A stretch of DNA of 64,000 bases from Tigriopus japonicus (taxonomy: Eukaryota; Arthropoda; Copepoda; Harpacticoida; Harpacticidae): assembly GCA_010645155.1 (NCBI GenBank), contig CM021318.1, positions 5,334,872 to 5,398,871 on the forward strand, in the 5' to 3' direction. Position numbers and translations under genes: made by a program. Under the pieces are notes generated by a model. It did not search any database and was not told the origin of the DNA. It worked only from the letters and a program-made list of their open reading frames with translations. Shown here in pieces: positions 11,578-24,755 of this stretch. Each line of letters opens with the position of its first letter. The first letter of the stretch is position 1.

Positions 11578-12879
11578 TCTGCAAAACCAATTCCGATTTT
11601 CTTGGCCGTCAGTAAAATTCAAATGAAAAATATTCATTCGACCGTTTTAATGCAAAACGAGCTTATGTCAATTCAAATTCTTTCAGATCGAAAGGAACGG
11701 ACGCCGTTGCAAAACACACTCTGATTGCCAGAGAGACTTCGAGGGTTAGTTAGACTGGCTGACTGACTGCTTGTTTAGTAGACAGAGAACAACAGATTCC
11801 AAATTACAACAAATGTCTTCTTGGTTCGTTGTTCTCGACTGAGGAAGTAGAGATTCCATTCTGTCGAGAACGCCTTATTCTTTTTTCCCTCCTCCTTTTC
11901 CTCTCTCTCTCTTTCTCTCTTTTGGCTTGTTTCGTTGACGTTCCTCTAAAACAAAGGGAAGTTCCAAGGAAAAGGAATTTCGCTCCGAATTTCCCACAAA
12001 ATGGCAAGTTCTCCATTTCTCCTGGTTCCTCGAAACGACCATCTCTCCCCCATCTTTCGTTCTTTCTCTTTCTTTCTTTCTCTCTCTCTCACTCACTCAC
12101 TCACTTGTACACATGTACTGTGCGAACACCCGAAATTCCCCATTATCCCCTTCTTCATTTAACGGGAACATCATGGGTGCTTGTAAAATAAGACGTGCCA
12201 ATAATGTTCCTCAAAGTTTTGTTCCAAGAGTCTACGAAATCAAACATCTTTCGAGCTTTGTACATTAGTTTGGAAACCAGATCTCAGCTGGTTCAACCAC
12301 TCAAGGAAGGAATAAATGTACTACAAGCCAAAAAGAGAATTTGCTCGATAGTAGACTCATCTTCAACGTAAATATAAGATGATGCTATTTTCTCGCCCGT
12401 GTGCTCACCTTCTCAATTACCTTGGAGCTGATCTGTCGAGAATGAGTCGTCAAGCAAGTGTTATCAGGCCCGGTTGTTGTCTAAAGGAATCCCATTTAGC
12501 AGTATCATTAGTAGCAGATCTTCCAATTCCTCGTCTTCAATTTAAAGCCAAGTCAGACTTTGAAGACCAGCAGGTGCCCTTTCTACGTACTGGCCGGGAT
12601 TGTTACCCCCGTTCCAGCCCTCTCGCCTTCCCATGTGTTCCTCGACCCTTTGCCTTTAGCCCTCTACTGCAAAGACACGACAAAATGAGCCGGAGACGAT
12701 CTAGGACAAAGTAGCGTATGTAGCCCACTACTGAGGCAACGGAGAGAAGCCGTGGAAGATCTCCCGAGGGAGTACTAAATTATCATCAAGAAAATGCTGT
12801 TCTTTGGAGCAATGAAAACTTCCTTGCACCAACTCGAGTCTTTGTTCTGGGTTATTGTACTTACGTCCGTGGGTACGAA

Positions 12880-12913
12880 CTACTATTACTACTACTACTA
12901 CAACAACAACAAC
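12880..12913. repeat. CTA/CAA triplet microsatellite
   Basis: A run of TAC-type triplets (one unit interrupted) passes directly into four CAA triplets. The antisense reading is a run of valine codons, which explains the poly-Val stretch in the minus-strand open frame there. Confidence 0.85.
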
Positions 12914-13181
12914 GATAACTACGCACGAGCATGTTGCACTATTTGAATAAACTCCAAATTGCTGAAAGTGTTGTTCTCGAGAAGGGGGTCCAACTTCCGC
13001 TTTTTTTCCAGGGACTTTTGGTAGAACGATTAAGGACATAAAAATGGCACGAAGGTCGTACGTCACTTGCAAGGAATGGTTCTTGATTCATTCACTCAAT
13101 GTTCTTGTCCTTAGATCAACTATTTGCGAACTTTTGCCTTCTGTTTTATCTCACGATTGTCAATAGAACTTGAATAATACA

Positions 13182-13209
13182 AGTACCGTATCTGGGGATT
13201 AGTTTGAGT
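13182..13209. repeat. Second copy of the 28-bp block AGTACCGTATCTGGG...
   Basis: 27 of 28 bases match 11550-11577, in the same orientation 1.6 kb apart. TTGTGGTTCTTTC follows this copy at 13214, and a near-identical word TTGTGGTTCTTTC occurs upstream of the first copy near 11426, which hints at a larger rearranged repeat unit. Confidence 0.6.
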
Positions 13210-13920
13210 CTTGTGGTTCTTTCCATAGGTTGTGCTTCAATTTACAGTACTAGTTTGGTTTGTTCCGTGGACCATGGACCCCTCGCCATGTTTTTGTTGA
13301 AACTGGATGCATTCGAGATATGGAAGATAAATTCAAAACGAGCCTCGACTTTGCCAGGCAAACTTTTCCAATTCAACCCCAGTCTAATTCAGAGGAGGGT
13401 GGTGGAACAACAGGACACGAGACTCGAAATACAGTAAATACTAGAAAGGGGGGAAATGTGTTTGGAAATTATAGAGCAATTTCTCCGTCGGATGTCGGCA
13501 TCTGGTCAATGTTGTGTTCCCACATGTTTCCTCGCCACTAACCCATTGATCTTTGGGGCCCATCATGTCCGCCGAATGGCTGGTCCAGAACAATCCAAAC
13601 GCAAACTGTTGGGGATGAATTCAGCAGAGTGGCGAATTACTCGACGTGTTTGGAACCGTGGTCGTCGTGCAACAATTGACACTGAAGGCCATTTTTCTCT
13701 AGAATAAATGTTGGAAGGAGTGTCCCGGTGTTCTTTCCCTCAGTGTTATTGGATGTGGGCTGTTGTGTGAGTATCTGTGATTCATTCTGTCTCGCTTTGA
13801 GTGTTGCGTGTGGTTTGTGGCCGGTTTGAACGAAAAGGATGGATGGAGGGTCCAAGTTTGAGTGAGAACAAATTAGATTTCTTAACTTTTCCTCACTCAC
13901 TCACTCACTCGCTTGCTGGC

Positions 13921-13939
13921 ATCATCATCATCATCATCA
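13921..13939. repeat. ATC triplet microsatellite
   Basis: Six perfect ATC units, just downstream of a short CACT/TCAC tract (about 13890-13910). Confidence 0.85.
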
Positions 13940-14558
13940 CCACGATGCCGCATGCCTTACTAGTTTGGGGAAAGAAATGGAATTTGGGGAGGGCCAAGAA
14001 GAGAGTACAACACTACTGTGATGCAACTTTGCTCCACATATTTACTTCATATTATCTTTTCTACAGAGCAATTTCTTTACGATTTGACCACTGTTGCCAA
14101 ACTTGTGTGTATCGCTCTTACATTCGTATCGTTTGAGTGGAGTTTTCGGGCCAAGGAACCAAGGAAACCCAAAGAATAGAAGGTCTCTCTTTTTCTAGAG
14201 GAAGCCAGAAAAAACACCTCTGTGGATCCTCATCCTTTTGGAAGGTCTTAAAGGAATTCTCCGCTGGCCAAGACCAAACAGAAGCCAAGACCAGAATCCA
14301 AACTTTGAAAGCAGAATGAAAGAGAAGAAAGAAAGCGAAGAAAGAAAGAAGGAACGAACGAATGAAAGAAAGAAGACTCTCTCTGATGAACTGAAAAGGT
14401 CCCGCAATTAGCTTGATACTCGAGCTGCATTCTGGGACGAAAAGTGGCTTAAGTACTCGAGAATTGTGGACCAAGCAAGTCCTGCCTGTCTTACTGGAAG
14501 AAGCAACTTCAAAGATTCTCTTTCCTCACGATCGTGACCCCCTAATTAGAGGCTGGTG

Positions 14559-14620
14559 GAGGTAGTTGGTTGGCTGGTTAGTAAGTATATAGTAGACTGG
14601 CTGGCAGGCTGGTTAGTAAG
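14559..14620. repeat. Minisatellite flank, left part
   Basis: The words GGCTGGTTAGTAAGTA and AGACTGGCTGGCAGGCTGG (14594-14612) alternate here, and the 19-bp word recurs exactly at 15236-15254 on the far side of the mariner. Joining the flanks at the TA restores a ~36-bp tandem unit, so the mariner landed inside an older two- to three-unit minisatellite. Confidence 0.65.
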
Positions 14621-14622
14621 TA

Positions 14623-15227
14623 CAGGGTGCGGACGGTATTTATACGCCCTTTTTTAAGTGGCTCTAATTCCAAGATGCGAAAAGGTATCGCCCTGAAATT
14701 TTGTACAAGCACAGCTCAAACACTTGTTGAGACTTGGACGAAAAATGAAGGACATCGGTTGATTTATGCCTCTACAATTGTAGAAAAAGCAAGGGCACTG
14801 ACTTGGAGTTCGCACCGGCCACTTACGTTTTTTGGGTAGATTTTGAGAGGCAACTGAAGAAAAATCCTTAATCTGTCCCCATTTTTGGCCCCCAAACTCC
14901 CCAGACTTCGATTATTTAAACTATTTGGCCTGGCGAAGTCTGTAAGCACACCAGTAAGACGACCTGTAGCACCAAAGACGAGTTAGTTGCGAGGATAAAG
15001 TCAGAATTTTTATTCTTGCCAAGGGACCTTGTCCAACAAGACTGCTCTCAGTTCCGTCGACGTGGTGAATTATTTATTGAGAATTTCGGCAGCTTTAGTA
15101 TAAAAAATATTGCCAAGTGTCTAAGTTTGCCATAACTGGTCTTATTTTGCTAATCAGATCATTGGTTTAGGAGTTATGGCCAAAAAAAAAAGAATCGCGG
15201 GAGCGAATAAATACCGTCCGCACCCTG
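14623..15227 (+). mobile_element. Internally deleted mariner-like element (605 bp)
   Basis: The left end begins CAGGGTGCGGACGGTATTTA, and the right end read inward gives the same 20 bases, followed by further near matches. A TA dinucleotide flanks each end (14621-14622, 15228-15229), the expected Tc1/mariner target duplication. At 605 bp it is about half the length of an autonomous mariner (~1.3 kb). It keeps the 5' untranslated end and the C-terminal third of a transposase but has lost the first two catalytic aspartates, so it could only move with transposase supplied in trans. The near-perfect ends suggest movement after the deletion arose. Confidence 0.9.
14886..15135 (+). pseudogene. Mariner transposase C-terminal remnant
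   Basis: The frame starting at 14886 reads WPPNSPDFDYLNYLAW, the tail of the catalytic domain of mariner-like transposases (usual pattern WPPNSPDxNPxDYxxW). A frameshift near 14935 moves the similarity to another frame, which continues with residues such as KHTSKTTCSTKDELVARIKSE and an FRRRGE-like stretch, and stops at TAA 15133-15135. This matches the family's C-terminal region with its conserved Cys and FRxR motif. The N-terminal DNA-binding domain and the first two catalytic Asp residues are missing. It is not functional. Confidence 0.75.
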
Positions 15228-15229
15228 TA

Positions 15230-15256
15230 TACAGCAGACTGGCTGGCAGGCTGGAT
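15230..15256. repeat. Minisatellite flank, right part
   Basis: TACAGCAGACTGGCTGGCAGGCTGG at this edge repeats the unit found at 14590-14612 with a couple of substitutions. See the left part. Confidence 0.65.
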
Positions 15257-18200
15257 GCTTTAGGACAAGCGAGGTTTGACATCCATTCTAGCCTTGGAGC
15301 TGTCTCATCACAAAAACGAGACATGACTGACGTGGCCAATGTCCATTCCATCCACCACTGGGACTGAGGCTGAGTGAAGACTAATTTTAGGATATCCGAG
15401 TTCCTCGTTCTGTTGCTGTCTTCTTAATTGCACACTGACCAACAAGTCAGCCATCTCAGACCATCCCCATTGGTATCATGCGCTTGGTATGCGTTTAGCA
15501 TCCAATCATCTGAGATAAAGATTTTCGTGTCTTGATGAAGACTGGCCCATTGAGGTAGGGTCAGACGTATCTTACAGCAATCAGGATACACCCCTCTACA
15601 ATAGGCAATGTCGGTACGTAGCCACAAATACTCACACATCCATGGCTTAATGCTCGCTCGCTTATTCCTCGGATAAGAATATCGAGCAACTTTTCCGAAA
15701 CCACAGATGTGACTTGTTGAGGCCAGACAGACACACCCGCCACCGCCTCGGAATGGTAATTGAACGACGATTACTTTTGGAGGGAGGCTAGAAAGGGGTA
15801 TGGATAAGAAGGATCGGAATTAGGTCAAAGTTTTTCAATTTCAAGCCGGGAAAGTTCATCGAATGGTTCGCTCGACACAACGTCCCTCTTTCGCGGCACA
15901 CACCATCCTACTTACTTCCCTTTACCGTACTTTCCAAATTGTTCTTAGGGAACATTTGAGACAGACGACAACGATTGGACCCCTGGCAGTGATGACCCAT
16001 CGCAAATACGTACTGTACATAGAACATACAGCGAGTCTCCCTCTTCCTTCATTGAAGATTTGGAGGCTCACGGCTTGATGTTGGCCATCTCTCCTTCCAA
16101 CCAAGACGAGAAATCATCCAGGGAATAGTTGGAGTCTAGGAGTACTGTACTGTACGTACCGTATGTAGTTCAGTTACTGGATCTGTGGAGGATCAGAGGA
16201 ACCCAGATAGGGGGATGAATGGATGGATGAAACAAGAAAGAGAGAAAGAAAGAAACAGGGAGGAGGAACAGGGGAGCCAAGAAAGACGCGAGGGTGGGTT
16301 GGAGGAGTCTTGGAAAACTTTGTTGGAGCTCAAATTGACGTCGCCATCGTTGTTCATTCATGTCCATCAGATGGTTACTTGTCAACTTGGACGGAATGTC
16401 ATTAAATCATGGAAACTTGCCAAATTGACTTTTTTCCAGACCAGAGAAAAAGCGAGCGATTCTCCCGTTAAGGCAGTCAAGTTCGTTCGTTATGGTAACA
16501 AGTCTCTGGACCTCCGTTTCACCACAAAGAACATGGGTTGTTCTCTTTGAAATATGTCACTGCCAAAAGTAAATGAGCTTCAAGATGACGAAATTTGCAA
16601 ACACTTAACATTCAAGAGGAACCCCGAAAAGCAATCAGAGCGAAGGAAGAAAATAAAATGAGGAGTCATTCATTGGGTCTCAAAAGAGCAACACCAGCGC
16701 CCCAGATGAGATGGGAGAAGAACAAAAAGAAGATGACGCAAACCACGACGACATGGAGAGCTCCATAATCTTACGGCAATTAAGTGCTTCATCATGTCGA
16801 TCGCTTTGTATCAGATCCCCGTTTTGGCACCCGGCACATTCCGAGTCCAACTCCAACTCGGCCATCCATCCATCCGTTTTTTTTCGTTCGTCTAAAGAGA
16901 GAGAGAGAGGTTTCAAGGAGCTAATCCCCACTCCCCCTTGATTTTCGTTGAACTTTGATGGGCTGAAATTGTATCAGCTCGGAATTCTCAGCACGTTGAA
17001 ACCTCGACAACCCAATGGAGGAGTGAGTAGTCAGCATGCACCTTGAAAACTCGCTTGGAACAGCAACAGTTACAACAACTGCCCGCAGCCGAAGACGATC
17101 CCTCTGCCCACAGAAGACCCACGAAAGGGCAAATCAAAGGGTTAGCTGTCTATCCAAATTCGTCCACGAATCTCATATATTCCGTGCCTCTCTCTCTCTT
17201 TCTCCTCACCCCTCGTTACTGGCCTCGAAAAAGTTGCCAACGAATCAAAGACTTCGACACTTGACGAACCAGAGGCCACATGGAACATCCCAAGAGATCG
17301 ATGCCCACCCACCCCAAACCCAACGTGGACCAAAGAAGGCGAAAGAGCGAGTGATGAACCCCTGGCTCACCCGAAGCTCGAGGATTTTTAGTCAAGGCAG
17401 ATCCCCAACCAACCGAGCCTCGGCCGACAACTTCTTTCTTATTCTAAGTGAGTGGACGCTGGAGAACGGGTCCTAAGATTGAGACGAGGAGGATTTGACT
17501 CGCTTCTTGTCCTTATCCCCTTGAACAAACTCGCCTGATAAAGTTTTGACTGAGCTGAAAACATGAGTTGACCGATGAACTTGATTTGATTTGTGATACC
17601 CTTGATCGAGAATGGGGCAGTCAGGGGAAGGAAGCTCGGTCAATGGTTGAACGGTCTTTTTCGGAAGATGAAACGTAGAAGCTCCCTCGTTGTTCTTCCT
17701 CTTCAGCGATTCAACCAGGCGCTCGTAATTTAGTTCGAATGTGCTGAATCACGATTCAACACTCTCATTAAGAAGCACATCTGATTTATTTCGTGCGCAT
17801 GAAAGTTCGTTGGAAGAGTTTCAGTTGAAACCTGTTGCCAGCCTTCAAGGCTCTACAAGGATTAGCTGTGTGCACGAGGAGGCTCAATATTGTAAATAAA
17901 AGTTTCTCTAGCAATGCAGGCAGAGAGGCTGGCGCCAATACGCATTGCAGCGAGCAGTCTGTCCGCCAACGTCGATGATGGCCTTGACCTCATTGTGGCG
18001 AGCTAGGTTGCGCCAGGATAGAGCCTCACGCCAAATTGGCCTTCTTGGGAAAATGCATTGGAGCTCAAGGCTCAAGATAAACAGCGGAGGTTGCCAAATT
18101 CGGGGAAATTCGGCCTTAGACTGGGCAAGGTGCAGTCATCACTTCACTTCAAATACGGGACTAACTCGAACTTTTACTGAACGATGATCGCACGTCTTCG

Positions 18201-18259
18201 TCGTTGTCGTCGTTGATTCCAAGGCTGGGAAATCCGAACAATACGAACAACTTGAGAAA

Positions 18260-18288
18260 GTGCATTTCCAAGAAAAATGGAAATGCAC
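18260..18288. repeat. Hairpin with 11-bp perfect stem
   Basis: GTGCATTTCCA (18260-18270) and TGGAAATGCAC (18278-18288) pair around a 7-base A-rich loop. There is no U-run after it and no gene nearby, so no function is implied. Confidence 0.6.
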
Positions 18289-18912
18289 CGTTCAATGTGG
18301 AGAGTTGAAAGACAATATTTTGTTTTTCTGCTTGAAAGGCCGTGGTTGTCTTGCATATCACAAGGCCGTTTGGGGACAATTCTTTCCGTCTCTCGATGCA
18401 ACATTGGCCTCATTGGAACATCATTGGAGTCTCCACATCCGTTCCTTGCTCTGGAAAGATGAATGGATCCAAGCCAAACCGAGGCGCCAAATTCAAATTT
18501 ATGGAGCTTGACTTTTTTTCCGGTTGGTCGGTCCATTGCACTTTTGATGCCGATGCGACGGCACAACACAGAACCTGATGATATCTGCGAGATAAGTTTC
18601 GCGTTGCACTTCTTCCCTCCGCCAACCCAACTTTGAGTTGGCGAGAAAGGCCGAAGTGCTCATTTGCGGGATAAGCCCAATGAGATGCTTCTTATTGTTA
18701 TTAGTTAAGAGCTCCTCTAGCGATCCACATGTTTATCCCTCCCCCGTCTTATCCAATCATGAACTCTGGAATGGCTTCACGCTTGAACTTAAATTACGAA
18801 AATACCTGGGCTAAACGAGTGGGCGTTGATTTAAAGCGATGTTTTGAAATTGATGAGTTGTTTTGGCACACTTGGAGGGAGTATTTTTTGGGCAATGCTT
18901 ACTAAACTCGTC

Positions 18913-18940
18913 TCATCATCATCATCGTCGTCATCATCAT
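18913..18940. repeat. TCA/TCG triplet microsatellite
   Basis: A run of TCA-type triplets interrupted by two CGT units. Confidence 0.85.
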
Positions 18941-20041
18941 GGATTGGGCTGTAGGCCCTCGTTAATCGACCTGACTATTACTTTTATTCTCGGGATAACA
19001 TTAAACATCCAGGTCAGGGCTTTGCATTTGGGATCGCTCTACGAGTATGCAAAGCCATTTATAAAGTGCTTAGATTGCAATCAAAATGGACACTTTTTTC
19101 CAAAGCAGTCCCTAAGCCCTAGGGGGCGAAGAAGAAGAAGAAAAAGAGGAGGACGATGTCGTTGAAGATAGTAATAATGATGATGATTATACTGGAAATG
19201 ACGCTCAATTTTCATTTCAGATCGCCTGGAAACTTTGAATCCCCGTGGGTTTGGCTCCCAAATACGATCGTTCGTACGTAGTTTGGGGACAGAGATCCGA
19301 ATTTAATGTTAGTCTGTGTGTCGAGTGAGCATGTGGGTACGTACTTACTTGCTTGCTCTGACGACCCCGACGATCCCGATTTGAATTCCTGAAGCATCAT
19401 TCTTCCACGAATTCCAATGAGGCCAAGGAACTTCCAATCCTCCACCACCACTGCTACTCTCATCATCAGGCAAGCACTGGCTCATCGTACTATTTCTCTC
19501 GAATGCTTCGTCATTGTTCGTCCACAAATCATTACTATGCTGCTTCTGCTTCTTCTCCTTGATTCTCCAGCGTTGAGTCTCGAAAAAAAATGTCTCCACG
19601 ACAGGATCTTGGTGCTCTTTTAAGACCACGTCTTGGATTTCCCCATATTTTCAATGGCCCCTTTTTATTGTGGCCATTTCATGCTTTAATCGCGGTCGCC
19701 TTCAACCCTTTGAAAGTTGTGCTTGGGCATGAAGAATAGAATGGGTCAAGTGCATCAAGAACCAAGATGAAGGATCAGCAGGCCCTCTTTCATTTTCTTC
19801 ATTCCCTCTCTCTCTCTTTCTCAGTCACACATACTCCCATATAGGTATTGTATTATCCACGCACCACTTTGCGAGGTTCTCTCTTCTTCGTGTTTTCCTT
19901 TTCCACTTGATTCTGGTGTTTCTGATGCACGCACGGTACACAGTGGTCGTCAAAGTTCTCTTAGAGAGAGTGTGGGAGATGCAGTTTCGTCTCGAAATTC
20001 CTCCTTTCGGTGACAAAGAAGAACGAGAAGAGGAAAAATGA

Positions 20042-20082
20042 TTCCTTTTAGGAGTGCTAAAAGTAGGAGTACCTAAAAGGAA
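20042..20082. repeat. Hairpin with 11-bp perfect stem
   Basis: TTCCTTTTAGG (20042-20052) and CCTAAAAGGAA (20072-20082) pair around a 19-base loop that itself contains CTAAAAG. No gene context. Confidence 0.55.
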
Positions 20083-23000
20083 GCAGCAGGTAGAGTAACT
20101 TCTAACACCACCACTAAGACAACCGCCTCAACTAGTGCCACACATTATTGTTCTCAGAGTGCTCACTCGCTGTTTCTTCTTATTCTTTCTTCTTCTTCTT
20201 TATTTTTTTCAGCTGGTCTTGTCCTGACGATGTGCGTGCGTGTATGTTTCTTGGCACGAATTCCATCAATGTTGTTGAAAGTCGTGAAACGCAACCACTG
20301 CCGGTAGTTATTCCACCAACTCGCACTTTTTCCGGTTCGTTTTTCCTCTTCAGGGGAAACTTGAAACTCGAAGAAATGGGACGGTCAACCAAAGCGATAC
20401 CACTATGCCACTGGTTTTCCAAGCAAAGAGTTCGCATAACTCAACCAGGAAGAAATCGTCATTCAAAGTTTTTATATGCGTTGGCTCAAGGAACTTGCAC
20501 AAATGAGAAAAATAGTTTGGCTTTTGAATTGCTTAACATTAGGTTTTAAATATGGTCCTGGATATTTTTTGATTTAACTTAGAGGAACATGAATTATGAA
20601 ATGTCATTGCGACTGATTGGCAGAGATAGATAAATATTGGTCCTAGACCTCAGAAAATGTCCAAAATATCATTTATTTTGGCCATTTCCGCCCTAATATC
20701 TACGAAACAGAAAAAAACTGAATTTTCGGTATTCCCATCAAATTCCGGGTAAGCGGTAAAAAGAGCCACCTCGACATTCCGAACATCTCTTGGCGTGAGT
20801 TGAGTGAGTGAGTGAGTCTAGGGACCCATTCTCATCTCCTCCTTGACGTTCTTATCCTCTGGCATCTGTTTTGACTTGATCATCACCAATGTCATTCTTT
20901 TGTACGGATTGGAGTGTGTCTGTCTGGGTTTCCCTTCATCTCTCGATGCATCCCATGAACTGTCCCGAATCGGATGTCCAGGCTGGATTTTCTATGGTGA
21001 GTGTCGCATCCTCACCCATCTTTTCACAGGAGAAAAGGAACAAGAAGACCAAATAGAAGATTAAGAAAGACGACCACGATGGCTAACCAACCACATTCCG
21101 GAAGGAGAAAGTGTTAAACGTGTTTTCTTGCAGGGGGTTCGTGAAAAAATGCACTCTTACGTCATCAATACTCGTTCATCACGTACTACTCAGTGCTCAC
21201 TTCATTTGCCAAGGATGGACGGACGGACTCCACCTATTGAGGGCCCCTGTTGTTCAGGATGGGGCCTTCAGGGTTGCCAAACCAAACACCGCCAACCCCC
21301 ATAGTGCTTCCTGACGGCCTTGTTGCCTTGATTTGAGCGCTTTATTTCCGCGTTACGACCAACTGTCAGAGTGCGTCAGAAACACCATACCTCCCTCGTT
21401 GATGGGGTCTTTTTATGTCCCGAATTTCGAAAAGTCGACCAACCGTCGACACCAACACCACCAAGGATTGATTGACCCTGTCAAGAGTTGACTTTGCTGA
21501 AAAGGCAGAAATACGAAGAAGTCCATGCATGATGTATGGCGCATTTCCCGCTGCGATCCGATCAAGGGTGGGTGCATTGGTATTCCGCGTTTTCCTCTCG
21601 AAATCTCGTTACTTTCCGGACGAAACGTGCCGTTGAATCGTATTCCTCAATTCCACGTTCGAGCTAGCCACTCACTCACTCACTCACTCACGCAGTGGCT
21701 TGACGAACCAAGTGAAGAGCTGTGTCTGTGAGTCTAGAGGTGCTCACTGGGTGGGAGAGCTGCCTTGGTGGGCGGTCTTAGGCTTATTTCTCGTCCGGCC
21801 AGAGGTCTCGGTACTTTTTCGCCTCTGCCACCACTCGTCATCACAATGGGTACTCTTCATGATGATGGATGGATCACCGAAACGTAATCATGTAAAATAA
21901 GGCCCCTGACTTGGTTCGCCACACTTGAGACATTGTAATAAGAGGAACGAGAAAGAGTGAAAGAACATTTTTCCCCAAAGGAAAGGATGGATTTCCACCG
22001 TGAGATAGCAGCCATCGGAATACAAAACTGAGAGTAAGAGGGAACATATATTATTGTATATTTACTCAGGAGGTGAGGAGGGCTCGCACGAACGGCAAAA
22101 CCTGCCGATAATTACATATGCAAATACCCATGATAAATCTTGACAAACCTGGCAAAACTCGCCTTCTTCGTTTTTTGCCCGGTTATGAATGGTTTGAACC
22201 CAAAGTCGAGGGAGAGAGTAAACTCAAAGGTATTCCGAACGGTATTTGTGTGTTTAAGATGGTTCTGGCGATTATTATGAATAAAATTGAGGGGTTGAAA
22301 ACCATCGGGGGCGAGAAGGCGGCAAAAAACAATAAATGTCTGCTCAATCATTTCCCCATTTCAGGAATTTATGGACACCTTTTCAGGCACCATTCCCTCT
22401 CTCTCTCTCTCATCTCGTTTTTTTCTATTTGGGTCGTAGGTATTCGTGTCTGTTTAGCAGGCATGATGATAATGATAATAACGTCGGACTAACGAGTCCC
22501 TCACTAAGTAATTCAACGAGAGCCAAAACTTTCCTCTTGGAGGGTGAAAATAATGCGTGTTGTCTTTGGGACGAACTTGGCCATTCTCATCCCCCTCTTA
22601 CTCTTCCCTCGTTTTGGGTCCCTTTACATCGTGCGGATCTTCAATGTAAATGTCATCTTGCTTGGGCCGGTCACTTTGAGGCCGAAGGGCCGTGAAGTGT
22701 AGATGTCCATTGGAAGAGGGGGTATTTTCTTCTTGTGTCCAAAGTGTAACCATCATTGACGATGCAGATTGAACGAAAACCCACCACCCAAACAGCTAAA
22801 AGGTCCTCCTCGATCGGCGTGATACGTCGTACATCGTGAACGTCAGTTGGAACTCTCGGCTGAGTGTTGTTCTGGCCAATTTGCATATTCATGGGGGTTC
22901 TAAGAGGAGTTCTTCTGCACCCACTGCCTACGAATCTCTGGCTCGACGATCACCCCGAAACGAAGATCCTAGGAATACGACTCTCTTTACCTTCTCGATC

Positions 23001-24755
23001 GACGAACGTCTGTATTCCAAGTACTGAAGCCAGTCAGATAGCTTGGTAGATGGGTAGGTATCTAACAGCATCGTTTTGAACCGGGTGGAACTTGTTACGT
23101 ACTATGACCAAACTGAGCGAAGAAAAGGGATGATTTTGATCACAATGGCATTGGTAATTGGACGACACCTTCAACGTCACCCCAGGTTCTATTTACTGTC
23201 AGAAGATTGGGGGAGCTCGCCTGTCAAGTTAAGAATCGGAAAATCGTCGAACGGATTAACATGTTTGGAAGACACGTTCGAAACATTCCCGAAGGGCAGG
23301 CTTAAACGGTTCGGAAAACCCGTAACAAGTCAACCCATCATGGAATTCACTCAAGCCAACGATGAAAACGGCGATGTTTTACCCAAACGGCCAGAAGACA
23401 TTCCTCAACTGGATTGCCACATCTCAAATGCCTAATGCAATGGTTCTACGTTCTACTGTACTATCTCCAACGAGAGGCTAGCCATGAAAGTGGCTCTTAC
23501 CAACGGTCAATTTATGAGTGAAGTGCCTTTAAGGAACTGGCTTCTTAACTCCATCAGAGTGGGAACTTTCTTGTGGACAGATATCGGTGTGAACTGGACT
23601 TGAGAATCTCACATAGAACTTGCTGTTTTGCCTTTCATGTCTACTGCAATGTGGGCCAACTATTGGCCCGTGGTCAATCCATTCGGAGAATGTTCAGAGC
23701 CTTTCTTAAACGATTGTTCGTTGAGAGAAGATCGGGTCTGATTAGGCCAGTTGTTTGGGATCGTTGTTTCTTTTGTGATAATGGCCCAAGTGCTTATTTT
23801 GAGCCAAGATAAATACACTTGAGATTTCCCCTCCACTCAAAATGACTGGCTCTTACCCGGGAACGATGAAAGGCGGGCTCAATTTCTCAAGCACCAATGA
23901 AGGGTAAATAAAAAATATGTCTATTCTATGGCATGGTTCACCCAAGGCTTGGTTCCCCGTGATTGGAATGGTGGCCCTGGTCGTCCTGCACTACAATAGT
24001 ACAACAAATGACAATCGAACACTCTCAAAGGGACCACAACGAACAAGATAAATATGTACAAAAAATGCAAATTTCTGACATTGTGTGGTACTTGAATTTG
24101 AAGATAAAGAGACGTAGTGTTGCATCCACAGGAGGAATGCAAGGTGAATTTTGAGGCTGGAGCTCCTTTGACTTTTGGGATTGACCACTTGCAAACAAAC
24201 AAATAAATAGTTGGGAGAATTTGCGAACGTTCGCCGGAATCAATGGACAGGTTGTCCAGTCAGTTCCCTGAATTAAGGAAAGGTAAAGGAATTTGTCCGC
24301 ACCTCAAAACAAAGGCGAATTCAAAGCTGGCTTTTATGTTCTTGCTCCTTGGGAATTGGATAACATTTGAACTTTTTTTAGAAAGCTTACTGTACGTTCC
24401 ACTATGTCAGCGGTCGGCAACCAGTGGGCCCAAGGGTGTTTTTGGGGGACCAGGAGCTATGGCAAAGGAGCAAAATAGTGGGCCAAGAACATCGCTTGTA
24501 CTATATTCGTGGGCCCAAGCTCTTCCATCGTTGATTTGTGGGCCCATGAAGCTATCAGTATCATAAAGGTCTATAGAGTGGAGATACTAGAGCAGGCCGG
24601 TCGTGAAATTTCATTGTGGGCAGCAAGGGCCGTTTTTCATCAGCGACTAGTTGAAACTTGCCCAAACAAACGTATTCGTAGAAGGCAAAATTTTGAAAAA
24701 CATGAAAATATTTGGCCATGTGGCCTCCTGTCTACGCTTTGCTTCTCCCTAATTA

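Larger units (their letters stand above)
10093..14558. other. Spacer rich in pyrimidine and triplet repeats, no gene recognised
   Basis: No gene is recognised here. The stretch contains a hairpin (11537-11560) and a 28-bp block repeated at 11550-11577 and 13182-13209, pyrimidine-rich tracts near 11880-11925 and 12053-12107, triplet runs at 12880-12913 and 13921-13939, and a purine-rich tract near 14315-14375. Frames of 111-134 codons in this interval overlap on opposite strands and are dominated by Ser, Phe, Leu, Arg and Lys from these tracts. Confidence 0.55.
15257..24399. other. Spacer, no gene recognised
   Basis: About 9 kb. It holds two 11-bp-stem hairpins (18260-18288, 20042-20082), a CAT/CGT triplet run at 18913-18940, pyrimidine-rich tracts (for example 22397-22412), a CACT-type run near 21667-21690 and several GTACGTA words (15614, 16006, 16151, 19275, 19337). 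The longest frames (16185-16550, 17036-17476, 20148-20549, 22118-22492, 23076-23435) show no domain or family signature. The last of these reads most like protein but has no support beyond its length. Confidence 0.55.

Noticed and set aside
14594..15254. 19-bp direct repeats as a long target duplication or composite transposon boundary
   Set aside because: The element's own ends lie at TA dinucleotides, and the 19-bp word belongs to a pre-existing minisatellite unit.
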